64,000 nucleotides of DNA, from NCBI RefSeq assembly GCF_014306155.1, contig NZ_JACRWH010000001.1:67741-131740 (forward strand), given 5' to 3'. The notes beneath the pieces were generated by a model. That model was not told the origin of the DNA. It did no database searches and saw nothing but the letters and a program-made list of their open reading frames with translations. Every line of letters begins with the position of its first letter. The stretch's first letter is position 1. The stretch comes from Holdemanella hominis (lineage in GTDB: Bacteria > Bacillota_I > Bacilli_A > Erysipelotrichales > Erysipelotrichaceae). Positions 1-8,183 of the stretch are shown here, in pieces. The position numbers were made by a program, and so were the translations under genes.

Positions 1-1129
1 TATCTTCCTTTGTCACCTTCATAATTCTCTCAATTCTTTGCTCAGGCGTGAGCTGGCGATGTAAAAGATCATCTAAAAAAGCTTGCGCAATCAAAGATTG
101 AGCATGATCTAATCCACTAATAATACGGTCCTTATAGTCCATCTTTGCGATTTCTAAATATCGATCATCATAATCCATGTTCAATAATCGATCTATTTGT
201 GTTTCTATCAAATTTAATACTTTTGTGACATCCTTACGATTCACACCCGTATGAATTAACAAAGCTCCATCAAAGCGAATAATAGAAGAGCTTATAGAAT
301 AACAAAGACTATTCTTTTCACGAATTTCATCAAACATTAAATTCTTCTGGCTTTGCCCCAAAATACTATTTAAAATTAGTTCAGCCTCATAATCCGAACT
401 TGAAATATCAACACCTGTCGAATAGACTTGCGAAATACAAGTTTGCGCAATATCCTTTTCAAAGGTTTTATAGCTTGTTTCTACGCGAGGAAGCAATGTT
501 CTTTCCGATATAAAAGCACAATGCGAATCTAAACTATCAATATAATCATACAATTCATCCGTTACATAACCACAGATATAGAAGTGTTTTGCCATATCCA
601 TATATAATGTATAGGCTTTTTTCACATCCTCTAAAGTAAGTGTCGCTAAATCTTTTAAACTTCCCTGCACAGGAATTGAAATAGAATGTTTAGCATGTGC
701 CATCTCAAAGGCACACATACAAGACAAGCTGGCCGGATCATCCATTTGTGCCAACAATCTATTTTTTAACAAATACACTGACTCCTTAAAGTTTTCCTCA
801 TCCAATACAGAATGAAACAGAACTTCATCCATAATATCTTTAATTTTATCTAAATAGCTTCTATCTTCAATCCAGTCTGGACGGACAAACTGAAAACGAA
901 CATCGAGTTGAACAAGATCTCCATAAGATGTTAAACCATAAGACACCTTTGTTCCATAAGCACGATTTAAGGTAGAAGCTAATTTTTGTTTCGAATTCAT
1001 TTTCTGCGTTTTCGCCTTCATCATATACACAAGCACGTTTAAAGCACTAATTGTATTTCGATGAAAAGGCATCATGGTTTTACAAGAAACATAAACATCA
1101 CTAAATTTTTGCGTTTGTATATAGTTCAT
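1..1129 (-). CDS. M16-family peptidase-like protein, YfmF type (C-terminus cut by window edge)
   Basis: The minus-strand frame is open from an ATG at 1127-1129, with AAGGAGG just upstream, to the window edge: 376 codons with the C-terminus missing. The text looks like the B. subtilis YmfF/YfmF branch of insulinase-like (M16) proteins, including FDEIREKNSLCYSISS in the second M16 domain. I see no HxxEH zinc motif in the N-terminal part, as in the non-catalytic partner of M16B pairs, so it is probably a structural subunit. A catalytic partner gene would be expected just beyond the left edge, but it is not visible. Family call fairly sure, exact role inferred. Confidence 0.75.
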   Translation of the reverse strand, partial: MNYIQTQKFSDVYVSCKTMMPFHRNTISALNVLVYMMKAKTQKMNSKQKLASTLNRAYGTKVSYGLTSYGDLVQLDVRFQFVRPDWIEDRSYLDKIKDIMDEVLFHSVLDEENFKESVYLLKNRLLAQMDDPASLSCMCAFEMAHAKHSISIPVQGSLKDLATLTLEDVKKAYTLYMDMAKHFYICGYVTDELYDYIDSLDSHCAFISERTLLPRVETSYKTFEKDIAQTCISQVYSTGVDISSSDYEAELILNSILGQSQKNLMFDEIREKNSLCYSISSSIIRFDGALLIHTGVNRKDVTKVLNLIETQIDRLLNMDYDDRYLEIAKMDYKDRIISGLDHAQSLIAQAFLDDLLHRQLTPEQRIERIMKVTKED

Positions 1130-1174
1130 AAGTAAACCTCCTTGAAAATATATTAATAATTCTACCACAAAAAC

Positions 1175-1203
1175 AAAAAAAAAGGCTAGAATTCAATCTA
1201 GCC
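1175..1203 (-). terminator. Rho-independent terminator of the secreted NlpC protein gene
   Basis: On the minus strand, GGCTAGA (1197-1203) pairs perfectly with TCTAGCC (1184-1190) across a 6-nt loop and is followed by a run of nine T (1183-1175). The stop codon of the gene ending at 1198 lies in the hairpin. Confidence 0.85.
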
Positions 1204-2439
1204 TACGTGAACGTATCCAATTAATGCCTTGTCACAAGAAACGCTTGATACAACAGTCTGGCTTCCATACCATCCACCATGAACTGCTTGTCCGTTTCCA
1301 ATGTAAATAGCAACATGTCCTGAATAAACAATAATGTCACCTGCAACTGGACTTGATGTGATTGTACCAAGACTCAAATAGTCTTCTGGCCAACCGTGGA
1401 AATTAATTCCAACAGCTCTCAAAGCATTAGTAACTAACATTGTACAATCTTGTGTAGTTCCTACTTGTGCTAATGCAGCAGCAGCAATTGCTGAACTGTT
1501 CACACTTGGGGTTGGAGCTACATAATCTTTAGCTGGAGCATCAGGAGTCGATGGCTGTGCTGGCGCTTGTGTTGTAGTTGTTGTTGTGCTTTGAGCTGGA
1601 GCACTTTGAGTAGTTGATTGTGCTGGAGCCTGAGATTGAGTCGTTGTATCTTGAGTTGGAGTTGTTTCCTCAGAAGGGGTTACTTCAGTCGCAACACCAT
1701 TTTCATCAATCTTATATCCATCTTTTTCGGCATTTTTAATCAAATCACCATTTTCATCGAACGCATATTTAGTACCTTCGATTTCAACGATTTGATTCTT
1801 AGTTACTTCACCGTTTTCTGCATAATACAATTTTTGACCGTTGATCTCTTGCCATCCTGTACGGAAAGTACCGTCTTCTTGAGTGAAATATGTTTTTCCG
1901 TCTACATCAAATTGACCTATAGCCATCTTTCCATCTTCACCAAAGAAATACTTCTGGCCATCGATTTCCTGCCATCCTGTTACACAATTTCCATCGGCAT
2001 CAAAATAATATTTCGAACCATTTTCTTCAACCCAGTTTGTTGAAGTTTTGTTTCCTTTTTCATCGTAGTATGATTTACCATCATTACTCCAACCATGAAG
2101 AAGAACACCTTCTTTTTGGAAATTATACTCACTACCCTGAATTGTCACAGAACCTCTTGCAGCAGTTCCGTCTTGTTGGAAATAGTAAGTTTCATCTGAA
2201 ACAGTCTGCCATCCAAACTGCATTTCTCCTTTATTATTGAAATAATAAAGTTCCTTATCGATTTTTGTTAAACCAGTAGCTGTCTGACGATTTGATTTTA
2301 AAACATAATAACGATCTGCGCCTTCACCATGCCATCCTGGTTGAACTTCTTTGGCATACATTGTCGAAACAATTGGTCCAGAAGTCAATAGACATAGGCT
2401 TACGGCTAAAATTTTACTGTGCTTTTCGATAAAATTCAT
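1198..2439 (-). CDS. Secreted cell-wall protein with glucan/choline-binding-like repeats and a C-terminal NlpC/P60-like domain
   Basis: Predicted 413 residues. A signal peptide covers about residues 1-30. Roughly nine 20-residue aromatic repeats of the CW_binding_1 type follow (for example GWQEIDGQKYFFGEDGKM), then a Thr/Pro/Gln-rich linker at about 255-310 and a C-terminal domain with the NlpC/P60 arrangement: Cys in DCTMLV, His in GHVAIYIG and a third polar residue in AVHGG. The likely role is peptidoglycan hydrolysis at the surface, with the repeats binding wall polymers. The second of two adjacent ATGs was chosen because GAGGTG then has normal spacing. The gene at 14490 is a paralogue with the same N-terminal PGWHG motif and C-terminal domain. 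Confidence 0.8.
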   Translation of the reverse strand: MNFIEKHSKILAVSLCLLTSGPIVSTMYAKEVQPGWHGEGADRYYVLKSNRQTATGLTKIDKELYYFNNKGEMQFGWQTVSDETYYFQQDGTAARGSVTIQGSEYNFQKEGVLLHGWSNDGKSYYDEKGNKTSTNWVEENGSKYYFDADGNCVTGWQEIDGQKYFFGEDGKMAIGQFDVDGKTYFTQEDGTFRTGWQEINGQKLYYAENGEVTKNQIVEIEGTKYAFDENGDLIKNAEKDGYKIDENGVATEVTPSEETTPTQDTTTQSQAPAQSTTQSAPAQSTTTTTTQAPAQPSTPDAPAKDYVAPTPSVNSSAIAAAALAQVGTTQDCTMLVTNALRAVGINFHGWPEDYLSLGTITSSPVAGDIIVYSGHVAIYIGNGQAVHGGWYGSQTVVSSVSCDKALIGYVHVG

Positions 2440-2467
2440 CATATCACCTCTTCGTTACAACACCTGA

Positions 2468-2496
2468 AGTTTAACAAGATTTAAATTTTGTTGCAA
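2468..2496 (-). promoter_or_regulatory. Promoter of the 1198-2439 gene
   Basis: On the minus strand TTGCAA (2496-2491), a 17-bp spacer and TAAACT (2473-2468) precede the gene. The same -10, TAAACT, is seen before the paralogue at 14490. Confidence 0.55.
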
Positions 2497-2555
2497 ATTT
2501 TCGCAAAAAAATTATTTACACTTTTTAGTAATTAATTTCTTAAATATTTCTTAAT

Positions 2556-2572
2556 ACACTTTATATAAAGTA
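2556..2572. repeat. AT-rich palindrome, 17 nt identical to 31109-31125
   Basis: ACACTTTATATAAAGTA contains the perfect 14-bp palindrome ACTTTATATAAAGT. The same 17 bases occur at 31109-31125 in another intergenic region. It could be a regulator site or chance in AT-rich DNA. Confidence 0.4.
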
Positions 2573-2646
2573 TCTAAATATAAATTATGGTAAATTATGT
2601 GATTTTGTAAAAAATTGTACATAATTTATAAAATGTATAACATTGT

Positions 2647-3207
2647 CTACAAATCGTGAACAAATCTATCCTGTTCTAAGATTATTCGTATCAATCCTAA
2701 AAGCCATAAAAGAATCACTATACCGACAAGAATTAAGCCGCCTATTGAAAGCCATTTTAAGCAATTTATTACCAAATATACACTTGCAGAATTCATACCT
2801 TTTACAAGCCAAATAGAACACCAAACGTATTTAAATCCATTTAAAATTATAATAATTCGATATTTTTGAGCCAAAATCAACAATCCTACAATCCCCATTA
2901 TGTCTATCAGTTTTATACAACTAACAACACCAGCAATATTCAATGATGGATTTGAAATCACATAATATATGATACGTATCAAAACACTCGATTCATAGTT
3001 GGATAAGTGGGCCTGCAAATTGAACAAACTTTCATAATCAGTTATAAAAAATAATTTAGAAAATAATATTAACTGCCAAATATTCTGCCATAACCAGTAT
3101 ATGGTTATAAATACAATAAAAATAAAGATTCGCTTTTCAAACGAATCTACATAACGATCAATCAACTTTAAGATTTTCAAGCCAATCCTCTCCCTTAAGT
3201 TCTTCAT
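2647..3207 (-). CDS. Hypothetical multi-pass membrane protein
   Basis: I do not recognise the family. The protein has up to 186 residues with about four or five hydrophobic segments (near 28-55, 90-115, 118-135 and 150-178) and charged ends, so it is probably integral to the membrane. It overlaps the end of trmL by 50 bases if the first ATG is used. A TTG at 3180, preceded by GGGAGAGG at good spacing, is an equally plausible start and cuts the overlap to 23 bases. The overlap suggests translational coupling to rdgB-trmL, but nothing ties its function to RNA or nucleotide metabolism. Confidence 0.55.
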   Translation of the reverse strand: MKNLRERIGLKILKLIDRYVDSFEKRIFIFIVFITIYWLWQNIWQLILFSKLFFITDYESLFNLQAHLSNYESSVLIRIIYYVISNPSLNIAGVVSCIKLIDIMGIVGLLILAQKYRIIIILNGFKYVWCSIWLVKGMNSASVYLVINCLKWLSIGGLILVGIVILLWLLGLIRIILEQDRFVHDL

Positions 3208-3679
3208 GTGTACTTAGTCCTGGATAATCAAGTTGGCGTAGTACTTCATAAACGATAATGGCAGCACAATTGGACAAATTCAAACTTCTCGCATTTGCGA
3301 CCATAGGCAAGCGCATGCAAGTATCTAAATGATGTTGAAGGATTTTTTTATCAACTCCCGTACTTTCTTTTCCAAGCACAAGATATACATCGCCTTCTTC
3401 TTTCGTAAAATCAAATTCACTTGGTGCTTTTTTACCATAACGAGTCATAAAATAATAGTGTTCACTTGGATTTTCAGCCACAAACGCATCCCAATCTTTA
3501 TGAATGTGGATATCCGCATCCTTAATATAATCCATTCCTGAACGACGCAAATGCTTTTCATCCAAAGAAAAACCCAATGGTTCAATTAAATGTAAACGCG
3601 AACCCGTAGCCATACAAGTTCGAATGATATTTCCTGTATTCTGAGGAATCTCAGGTTCATACAATACTACATGCAACAT
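3158..3679 (-). CDS. trmL: tRNA (cytidine/uridine(34)-2'-O)-methyltransferase TrmL
   Basis: A 173-residue SPOUT-class enzyme that 2'-O-methylates the wobble base of certain leucine tRNAs using SAM. The N-terminus MLHVVLYEPEIPQNTGNI, followed by RTCMATG, is diagnostic. The knot that binds SAM is at VYLVLGKESTG and MVANARSLNLSNCAAI. Length fits the family (about 155-175). GGAGT lies 8 bases before the ATG, inside the last codons of rdgB, and rdgB's stop is one base upstream, so the two are coupled. Confidence 0.93.
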   Translation of the reverse strand: MLHVVLYEPEIPQNTGNIIRTCMATGSRLHLIEPLGFSLDEKHLRRSGMDYIKDADIHIHKDWDAFVAENPSEHYYFMTRYGKKAPSEFDFTKEEGDVYLVLGKESTGVDKKILQHHLDTCMRLPMVANARSLNLSNCAAIIVYEVLRQLDYPGLSTHEELKGEDWLENLKVD

Positions 3680-3680
3680 A

Positions 3681-4256
3681 TTATTTACTCCAATCCTTTA
3701 AAAATTTCTCAAGTGCTACTCCTCTATGAGATACACTATTTTTCTTTTCTTCACTCACATTGGCAAGTGTTGTCTTAAATTCAGGATAATAGAAGATTGG
3801 ATCATATCCAAAACCATTTGTTCCAACCATTTCATCATGAATCAAACCTTCACACTCTCCACGATATACATATTCTTTTCCATTTTCATTAATATAGGCA
3901 ATGACACACACATAGCGAGCCGTACGCGTTTTTCCCTTTACCTGATCTATAATATATTGATTCTTGATATCATAGCTTGTGTCTTCACCTAAAAAACGAG
4001 CTGAATACACACCTGGCTTCTTATCCATCGCATCTACTTCCAAACCAGAATCATCGCTGATTACAGGTTCATGAAGTTCATTAAATAAAGTACGAGCTTT
4101 AATTAGCGCATTCTCTTCAAATGTTGTACCATCTTCTACAATATCAATTTTATGATCCAGATCTTTTAAGCATTTAACTTGGCAATCCTTCAACATCGTC
4201 TGAAACTCTTCAACTTTATGAGCATTGCTCGTTGCTATCCAAATTGTTTTTTTCAT
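3681..4256 (-). CDS. rdgB: dITP/XTP pyrophosphatase (RdgB/HAM1 family)
   Basis: A 191-residue housecleaning enzyme that hydrolyses non-canonical purine triphosphates (dITP, XTP) to monophosphates. Family motifs visible are IATSNAHKVEEF at the start (substrate loop), the metal-binding EENALIKA helix, ISDDSGLEVDA, GTNGFGYDPIFY and VSHRGVALEKF. Length is typical. The start ATG follows GGTGAT. It is the first gene of the short minus-strand operon rdgB-trmL-membrane protein. Confidence 0.94.
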   Translation of the reverse strand: MKKTIWIATSNAHKVEEFQTMLKDCQVKCLKDLDHKIDIVEDGTTFEENALIKARTLFNELHEPVISDDSGLEVDAMDKKPGVYSARFLGEDTSYDIKNQYIIDQVKGKTRTARYVCVIAYINENGKEYVYRGECEGLIHDEMVGTNGFGYDPIFYYPEFKTTLANVSEEKKNSVSHRGVALEKFLKDWSK

Positions 4257-4645
4257 TTTTTATCACCGATATATATTATAGAAAGAAAAAATGGGGTTTT
4301 CAACAAGAGTTGTGCTAAATTGAACCTCTCCGCATCGAAGTGACGACTGTTCTTAGATTGCATTAAAAAAACAAGTACAGTATCCATATGTGTATTGTGT
4401 GGTGTATATGTTCTAATCTTGCCAATCAGAAACGATATTGGCAACCAATGAAAACACAAGTTCTGTTGCGATGTCGATTTTCTCAGGTATTTTTAATCTA
4501 GATATTGGATTAAGAATTTTTATTGGAGGATAAACCATTAACCTTCTCAACATTCAATCCATCGGATATATTGCAGGTGCAATCACATAATCTTTTATAT
4601 ATGCCGACGCTAATATATGATAGAATAAATGGGTTGGAGGAATTT
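4257..4645. other. 389-base intergenic region between divergent rdgB and tgt
   Basis: No convincing gene is seen; the open frames here lack family resemblance. A possible weak promoter for tgt, TTGCAG-17-TTTATA, lies at 4571-4599. No riboswitch or clear hairpin was recognised. Confidence 0.4.
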
Positions 4646-5857
4646 ATGGAATACAAGAACGACAATAAATTTTATTTTGAAATTGAAAAAAGAATTCCTG
4701 GTCATTTAGGAAGAGCCGGAATTATACATACACCCCATGGAGACATCAAGACCCCTGCATTCATGTGTGTTGGAACACATGGTGAAGTTCGCTTTGTTTC
4801 TATGGAAGAATTAAAAAGTATTAATGCCCAAGCCATGTTGAGTAATGGATATCATTTACGAAACATTTCCCCAGAAATTGCTGAAAATGGAGGTTTATCC
4901 GCATGGTCAAAATGGAACGGTCCAACTTTAACGGATTCCGGTGGCTTTCAAGTGATGTCTTTAGGTTCTGGCTGCGGAAAAGTTGTCAGCATGAAACGTG
5001 AAGACAATATGAAGAATACCGAAGAAGAAAAACGTTTGGCCCACGTAACCGAAGATGGAGTACACTTTCACGATCCATTTACAGGGCAAGAAGATTTTAT
5101 TGGTCCAGAAGAAAGTATGCAAATTCAATGTCGCATTGGAGCCGATATTCATATGGCTTATGATGAATTAACTTCTTTAGCCGATACATACGAATATAAC
5201 GTTGAATCCTTGGCAAGAACTGAACGTTGGGCAAAGAGAAGTCTTGATGAACATAAGAAACATTGTGATGATTTAGGCTACCACCAATCTTTATATGGTG
5301 TCATTCAAGGTGGGCGTTGGGAAGATCTAAGAAGATCAACTTGTAAAAAGTACGCTCAAATGGATTTTGATGGTTATGGATTAGGTGGTGCTTTCCTTAA
5401 AGAAACGCTAGGTGATATCTTAACTTGGTGTAACGAAGAACTCCCTGAAAATAAACCAAGACACTTATTAGGATTGTCTCATCCAGATGATATCTTGATT
5501 GGTACAGAAAATGGTGCCGACACATTCGATTGTGTAGCTCCTACTAGAGAGGCAAGACATGGAAGATTGTATACAATGCATGGTCCTATCAATTTATCAA
5601 AATATAGAGATAGCGATGAAATCATTGATGAAGGTTGCGATTGTCCTACTTGTCTTTCTCATATCACACTTGGTGAATTAAGAAGACTATGGAAATCGCA
5701 AGACCGCACGGAATCCGCAAAGTATTTCGAACTTGCTTCTATACATAATCTTCGCTTTATCATCCGTTTAACTGAACAAGCTCGACAAGCTATTTTAGAT
5801 GGAACATTTAAAGAATTCAAAGAATCTTTCTTAAATTCATACTACAAGAACAAGTAA
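4646..5857 (+). CDS. tgt: Queuine/preQ1 tRNA-ribosyltransferase (divergent Tgt)
   Basis: Predicted 403 residues, with GGAGG 5 bases before the ATG; frames further upstream have no SD. Tgt exchanges guanine 34 of GUN tRNAs for a queuine precursor. Visible motifs are the catalytic Asp in LTDSGGFQVMSL (D97), GVIQGG, the second Asp in TFDCVAPTREARHG, and zinc ligands CDCPTC plus a later His. Two pocket motifs differ from ordinary bacterial Tgt: SNGYHLR where SNTYHL is usual, and GLGGAF where GLAVGE is usual. The protein may prefer a different base, such as salvaged queuine, but this is inference. No queC/D/E/F genes are in the window. Confidence 0.85.
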   Translation: MEYKNDNKFYFEIEKRIPGHLGRAGIIHTPHGDIKTPAFMCVGTHGEVRFVSMEELKSINAQAMLSNGYHLRNISPEIAENGGLSAWSKWNGPTLTDSGGFQVMSLGSGCGKVVSMKREDNMKNTEEEKRLAHVTEDGVHFHDPFTGQEDFIGPEESMQIQCRIGADIHMAYDELTSLADTYEYNVESLARTERWAKRSLDEHKKHCDDLGYHQSLYGVIQGGRWEDLRRSTCKKYAQMDFDGYGLGGAFLKETLGDILTWCNEELPENKPRHLLGLSHPDDILIGTENGADTFDCVAPTREARHGRLYTMHGPINLSKYRDSDEIIDEGCDCPTCLSHITLGELRRLWKSQDRTESAKYFELASIHNLRFIIRLTEQARQAILDGTFKEFKESFLNSYYKNK

Positions 5858-5874
5858 ATGCTTGTTCTTTTTTT
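5846..5874 (+). terminator. Terminator of tgt
   Basis: GAACAAG (5848-5854) pairs with CTTGTTC (5861-5867) over a 6-base loop holding the stop codon, followed by seven T. Confidence 0.85.
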
Positions 5875-5901
5875 GAAAAAAGAGAAATCAAACGATTCCT
5901 C

Positions 5902-7002
5902 TTAAATAAAATCTTGGCAAGATACCAATAAATCAATTTTCTTCCATTGTGTTTCCTCATCAATGCAGTTACCTTCTTCAACAGAGGCAAATCCACATTG
6001 TGGAGAAAGTGCAATATTATCACCGACTACAGCTTTAGCTTGTTCATAACGTGCCTTAATCGCATCATGCTCTTCTAATTCTTTACGCTTTGTAGAAATC
6101 AAGCCAGCTACAAATGTACGGCCAGTACCTTTTAAAACAGCCCATGGATCAAAGGTTCCACTACGAGCATCATCATATTCTACAAAATATCCATCGTATG
6201 GAATGCTCGCAACAGACTTGGCAATCGTATCATAGAATCCATGGAACAATGGATTTCCTTTGAAGTTTCCTTTACAGAAGTGTGTTGCGATCTGCATGTC
6301 TTCTGGACGATTTTCTAAAGCCTTAGTACTTACACGTACAAACCAATCTAACACTTGTGCTTTTGTATAACCCAATCCCTCTACTTTTGATACAAATGTA
6401 TCATCAATCATATAGGTCCATGAAGTATCATCAATTTGAATATAGCGACATCCATGATTGTAGAAATCACGAATAGCTGCCTGATATGCCAATCCAATAT
6501 CATCAATGACTGCTTCAATATCTGTTCCATAGTATGGCGTATCTTTGATACCTAACTGTAAAAAATGATCAATCAAAATCATGTTTGGTCCAGAAATACA
6601 CTTCTTAGCTTCTACACCATATTTACTTGCCTCATTCTTCAAGAAATCCCATGCGTACATTTCTTTATGTGCTTTATTTGGATCATAAGAAATCTTACCT
6701 TCAATCATACCTAATTCAATATGATTGTTTCTTCCATTAATAAATTTATCCAAATGTTTTGTCGTAAAACCACCAAATTCTTTTAACCAATCTAAATGCC
6801 ACCAGCGACGACGGAATTCTCCATCTGTCACAAACTTCAATCCATGTTGTACTTCCTTCGCAACTAATTTTGCGATTTGTTCATCCTCTACATCACGCAA
6901 TTGTTCATATGTGATTTCATTATTATTAAATTTAGCACGGGCCTCTTTAATTTCCTGTGGTCTTAAAAAAGATCCTACAATATCATATTTAATATTCAAC
7001 AT
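5902..7002 (-). CDS. Cobalamin-independent methionine synthase-like protein (MetE C-terminal domain, YxjG/YxjH type)
   Basis: A 366-residue protein equivalent to the catalytic C-terminal half of MetE; the N-terminal half is absent, as in B. subtilis YxjG/YxjH. Zinc/homocysteine ligands are visible as H and C in ATHFCKGNF, E in FVEYDDARSG and C in LSPQCGFAS. Family knowledge suggests methyl transfer to homocysteine or a related thiol; donor unknown. GGAGG precedes the ATG. A paralogue with the same VGSFLRP start lies at 62746. No S-box riboswitch is visible upstream. The gene stands alone, convergent with tgt. Confidence 0.82.
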   Translation of the reverse strand: MLNIKYDIVGSFLRPQEIKEARAKFNNNEITYEQLRDVEDEQIAKLVAKEVQHGLKFVTDGEFRRRWWHLDWLKEFGGFTTKHLDKFINGRNNHIELGMIEGKISYDPNKAHKEMYAWDFLKNEASKYGVEAKKCISGPNMILIDHFLQLGIKDTPYYGTDIEAVIDDIGLAYQAAIRDFYNHGCRYIQIDDTSWTYMIDDTFVSKVEGLGYTKAQVLDWFVRVSTKALENRPEDMQIATHFCKGNFKGNPLFHGFYDTIAKSVASIPYDGYFVEYDDARSGTFDPWAVLKGTGRTFVAGLISTKRKELEEHDAIKARYEQAKAVVGDNIALSPQCGFASVEEGNCIDEETQWKKIDLLVSCQDFI

Positions 7003-7128
7003 AAGTAATTTTCCTCCAACGTCATCATTTTATCATTTCTAGTTAATTATTGATAATATTTAATAATATACGCCCGTTATAACTTTTATCTATAATAAAA
7101 AAGAAAAGAATGTGATAAAATAATTTCT

Positions 7129-8163
7129 ATGAACACAAAATCATATATACTCAACCAATTTCAAACATACCCACAACTAGAACTACAGGATTTAATGAAA
7201 TTTTTATACCAAAGCAGTTTTGGTTGTGAACACTTACTTTCAAATCCTGATACAGTTAAAAAACAGATCCAACAAGAACTCGACACAAAACTAGATACAT
7301 GTAATTCCATTGAATATCTAGATGGAAATTATGTTCGTCTTCATTTAAATTATGGATTGAGCGTAAATACACTGAGTACTTTATTTATTTTATCAAGTCA
7401 ACAAGAAAAAAACGGCAAGGAACAGCTCGAAGAAAAGCTTCAAATCCTTATCGATATGATTTCCAATCAAGAACTTCCATTTTCTTTAAACAACGCTAAG
7501 CTAACTCTTTTAAAATGGAAAGAAGATGGATATCCTGCCATTCATCATTCCAATACATTCAATCAATTGTACCATCCATCTTATCGCTTAATACATAAAA
7601 AGTACGTTCCTTTCTTAAAACTATTTAAGCATATCGACAACAAGCATCCTTCTATTATTTCAATCGACGGACGTTGTGCTTCGGGTAAGACTACACTTTC
7701 AAATCTTTTAAAACAAATATATGACTGTAACGTATTTAAAATGGATGACTTTTTCTTACAACCCCATCAAAGGACAAAGGAAAGGCTTGAAAGTCCTGGA
7801 GAAAATGTAGACCATGAGCGCTTTGAACAAGAGGTCTTGATTCCACTATCAAAACATGAAGATATAAAGCTGCATAAATTCAATTGTTCAACTTTGTCAA
7901 TACAATCTGCTCACTTAATTCCATATAAATCATTTAATGTCATTGAAGGTTCTTATTCGATGCACTCAGATCTTCAAAAATATTATTCGTATTCTGTTTT
8001 CTTAACCGTGAGTAAAGAAGAACAACTTTCAAGACTTGAAAAAAGGAACCCAAATATGTTGAACAATTTTATTCAACGATGGATTCCTTTAGAAGAACTT
8101 TATTTTAAAACTTTTTCAATCCAAGACATATGTGACATAAAAATAGATACATCAAAGGCCTAA
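7129..8163 (+). CDS. P-loop kinase (uridine kinase-like) with an unrecognised N-terminal domain
   Basis: 344 residues. The C-terminal half is a nucleotide/small-molecule kinase of the uridine kinase/phosphoribulokinase group: Walker A GRCASGKT at 181-188, then FKMDDFFLQPHQRT (the MDDF motif) and a typical lid region near KRNPNMLNNF. The N-terminal 160 residues (QTYPQLELQDLMKFLYQSSFG, quoted in part) look alpha-helical, and I do not recognise them. The substrate is unknown. The SD is weak; a TATAAT lies about 35 bases upstream. The gene is transcribed alone. Confidence 0.65.
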   Translation: MNTKSYILNQFQTYPQLELQDLMKFLYQSSFGCEHLLSNPDTVKKQIQQELDTKLDTCNSIEYLDGNYVRLHLNYGLSVNTLSTLFILSSQQEKNGKEQLEEKLQILIDMISNQELPFSLNNAKLTLLKWKEDGYPAIHHSNTFNQLYHPSYRLIHKKYVPFLKLFKHIDNKHPSIISIDGRCASGKTTLSNLLKQIYDCNVFKMDDFFLQPHQRTKERLESPGENVDHERFEQEVLIPLSKHEDIKLHKFNCSTLSIQSAHLIPYKSFNVIEGSYSMHSDLQKYYSYSVFLTVSKEEQLSRLEKRNPNMLNNFIQRWIPLEELYFKTFSIQDICDIKIDTSKA

Positions 8164-8176
8164 ATCATCAGGCCTT
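8155..8176 (+). terminator. Possible terminator after the P-loop kinase
   Basis: AAGGCC (8155-8160) and GGCCTT (8171-8176) can pair around the stop codon, followed by ATTT. The T-run is poor, so confidence is modest; it could serve both convergent genes. Confidence 0.45.
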
Positions 8177-8183
8177 ATTTACA

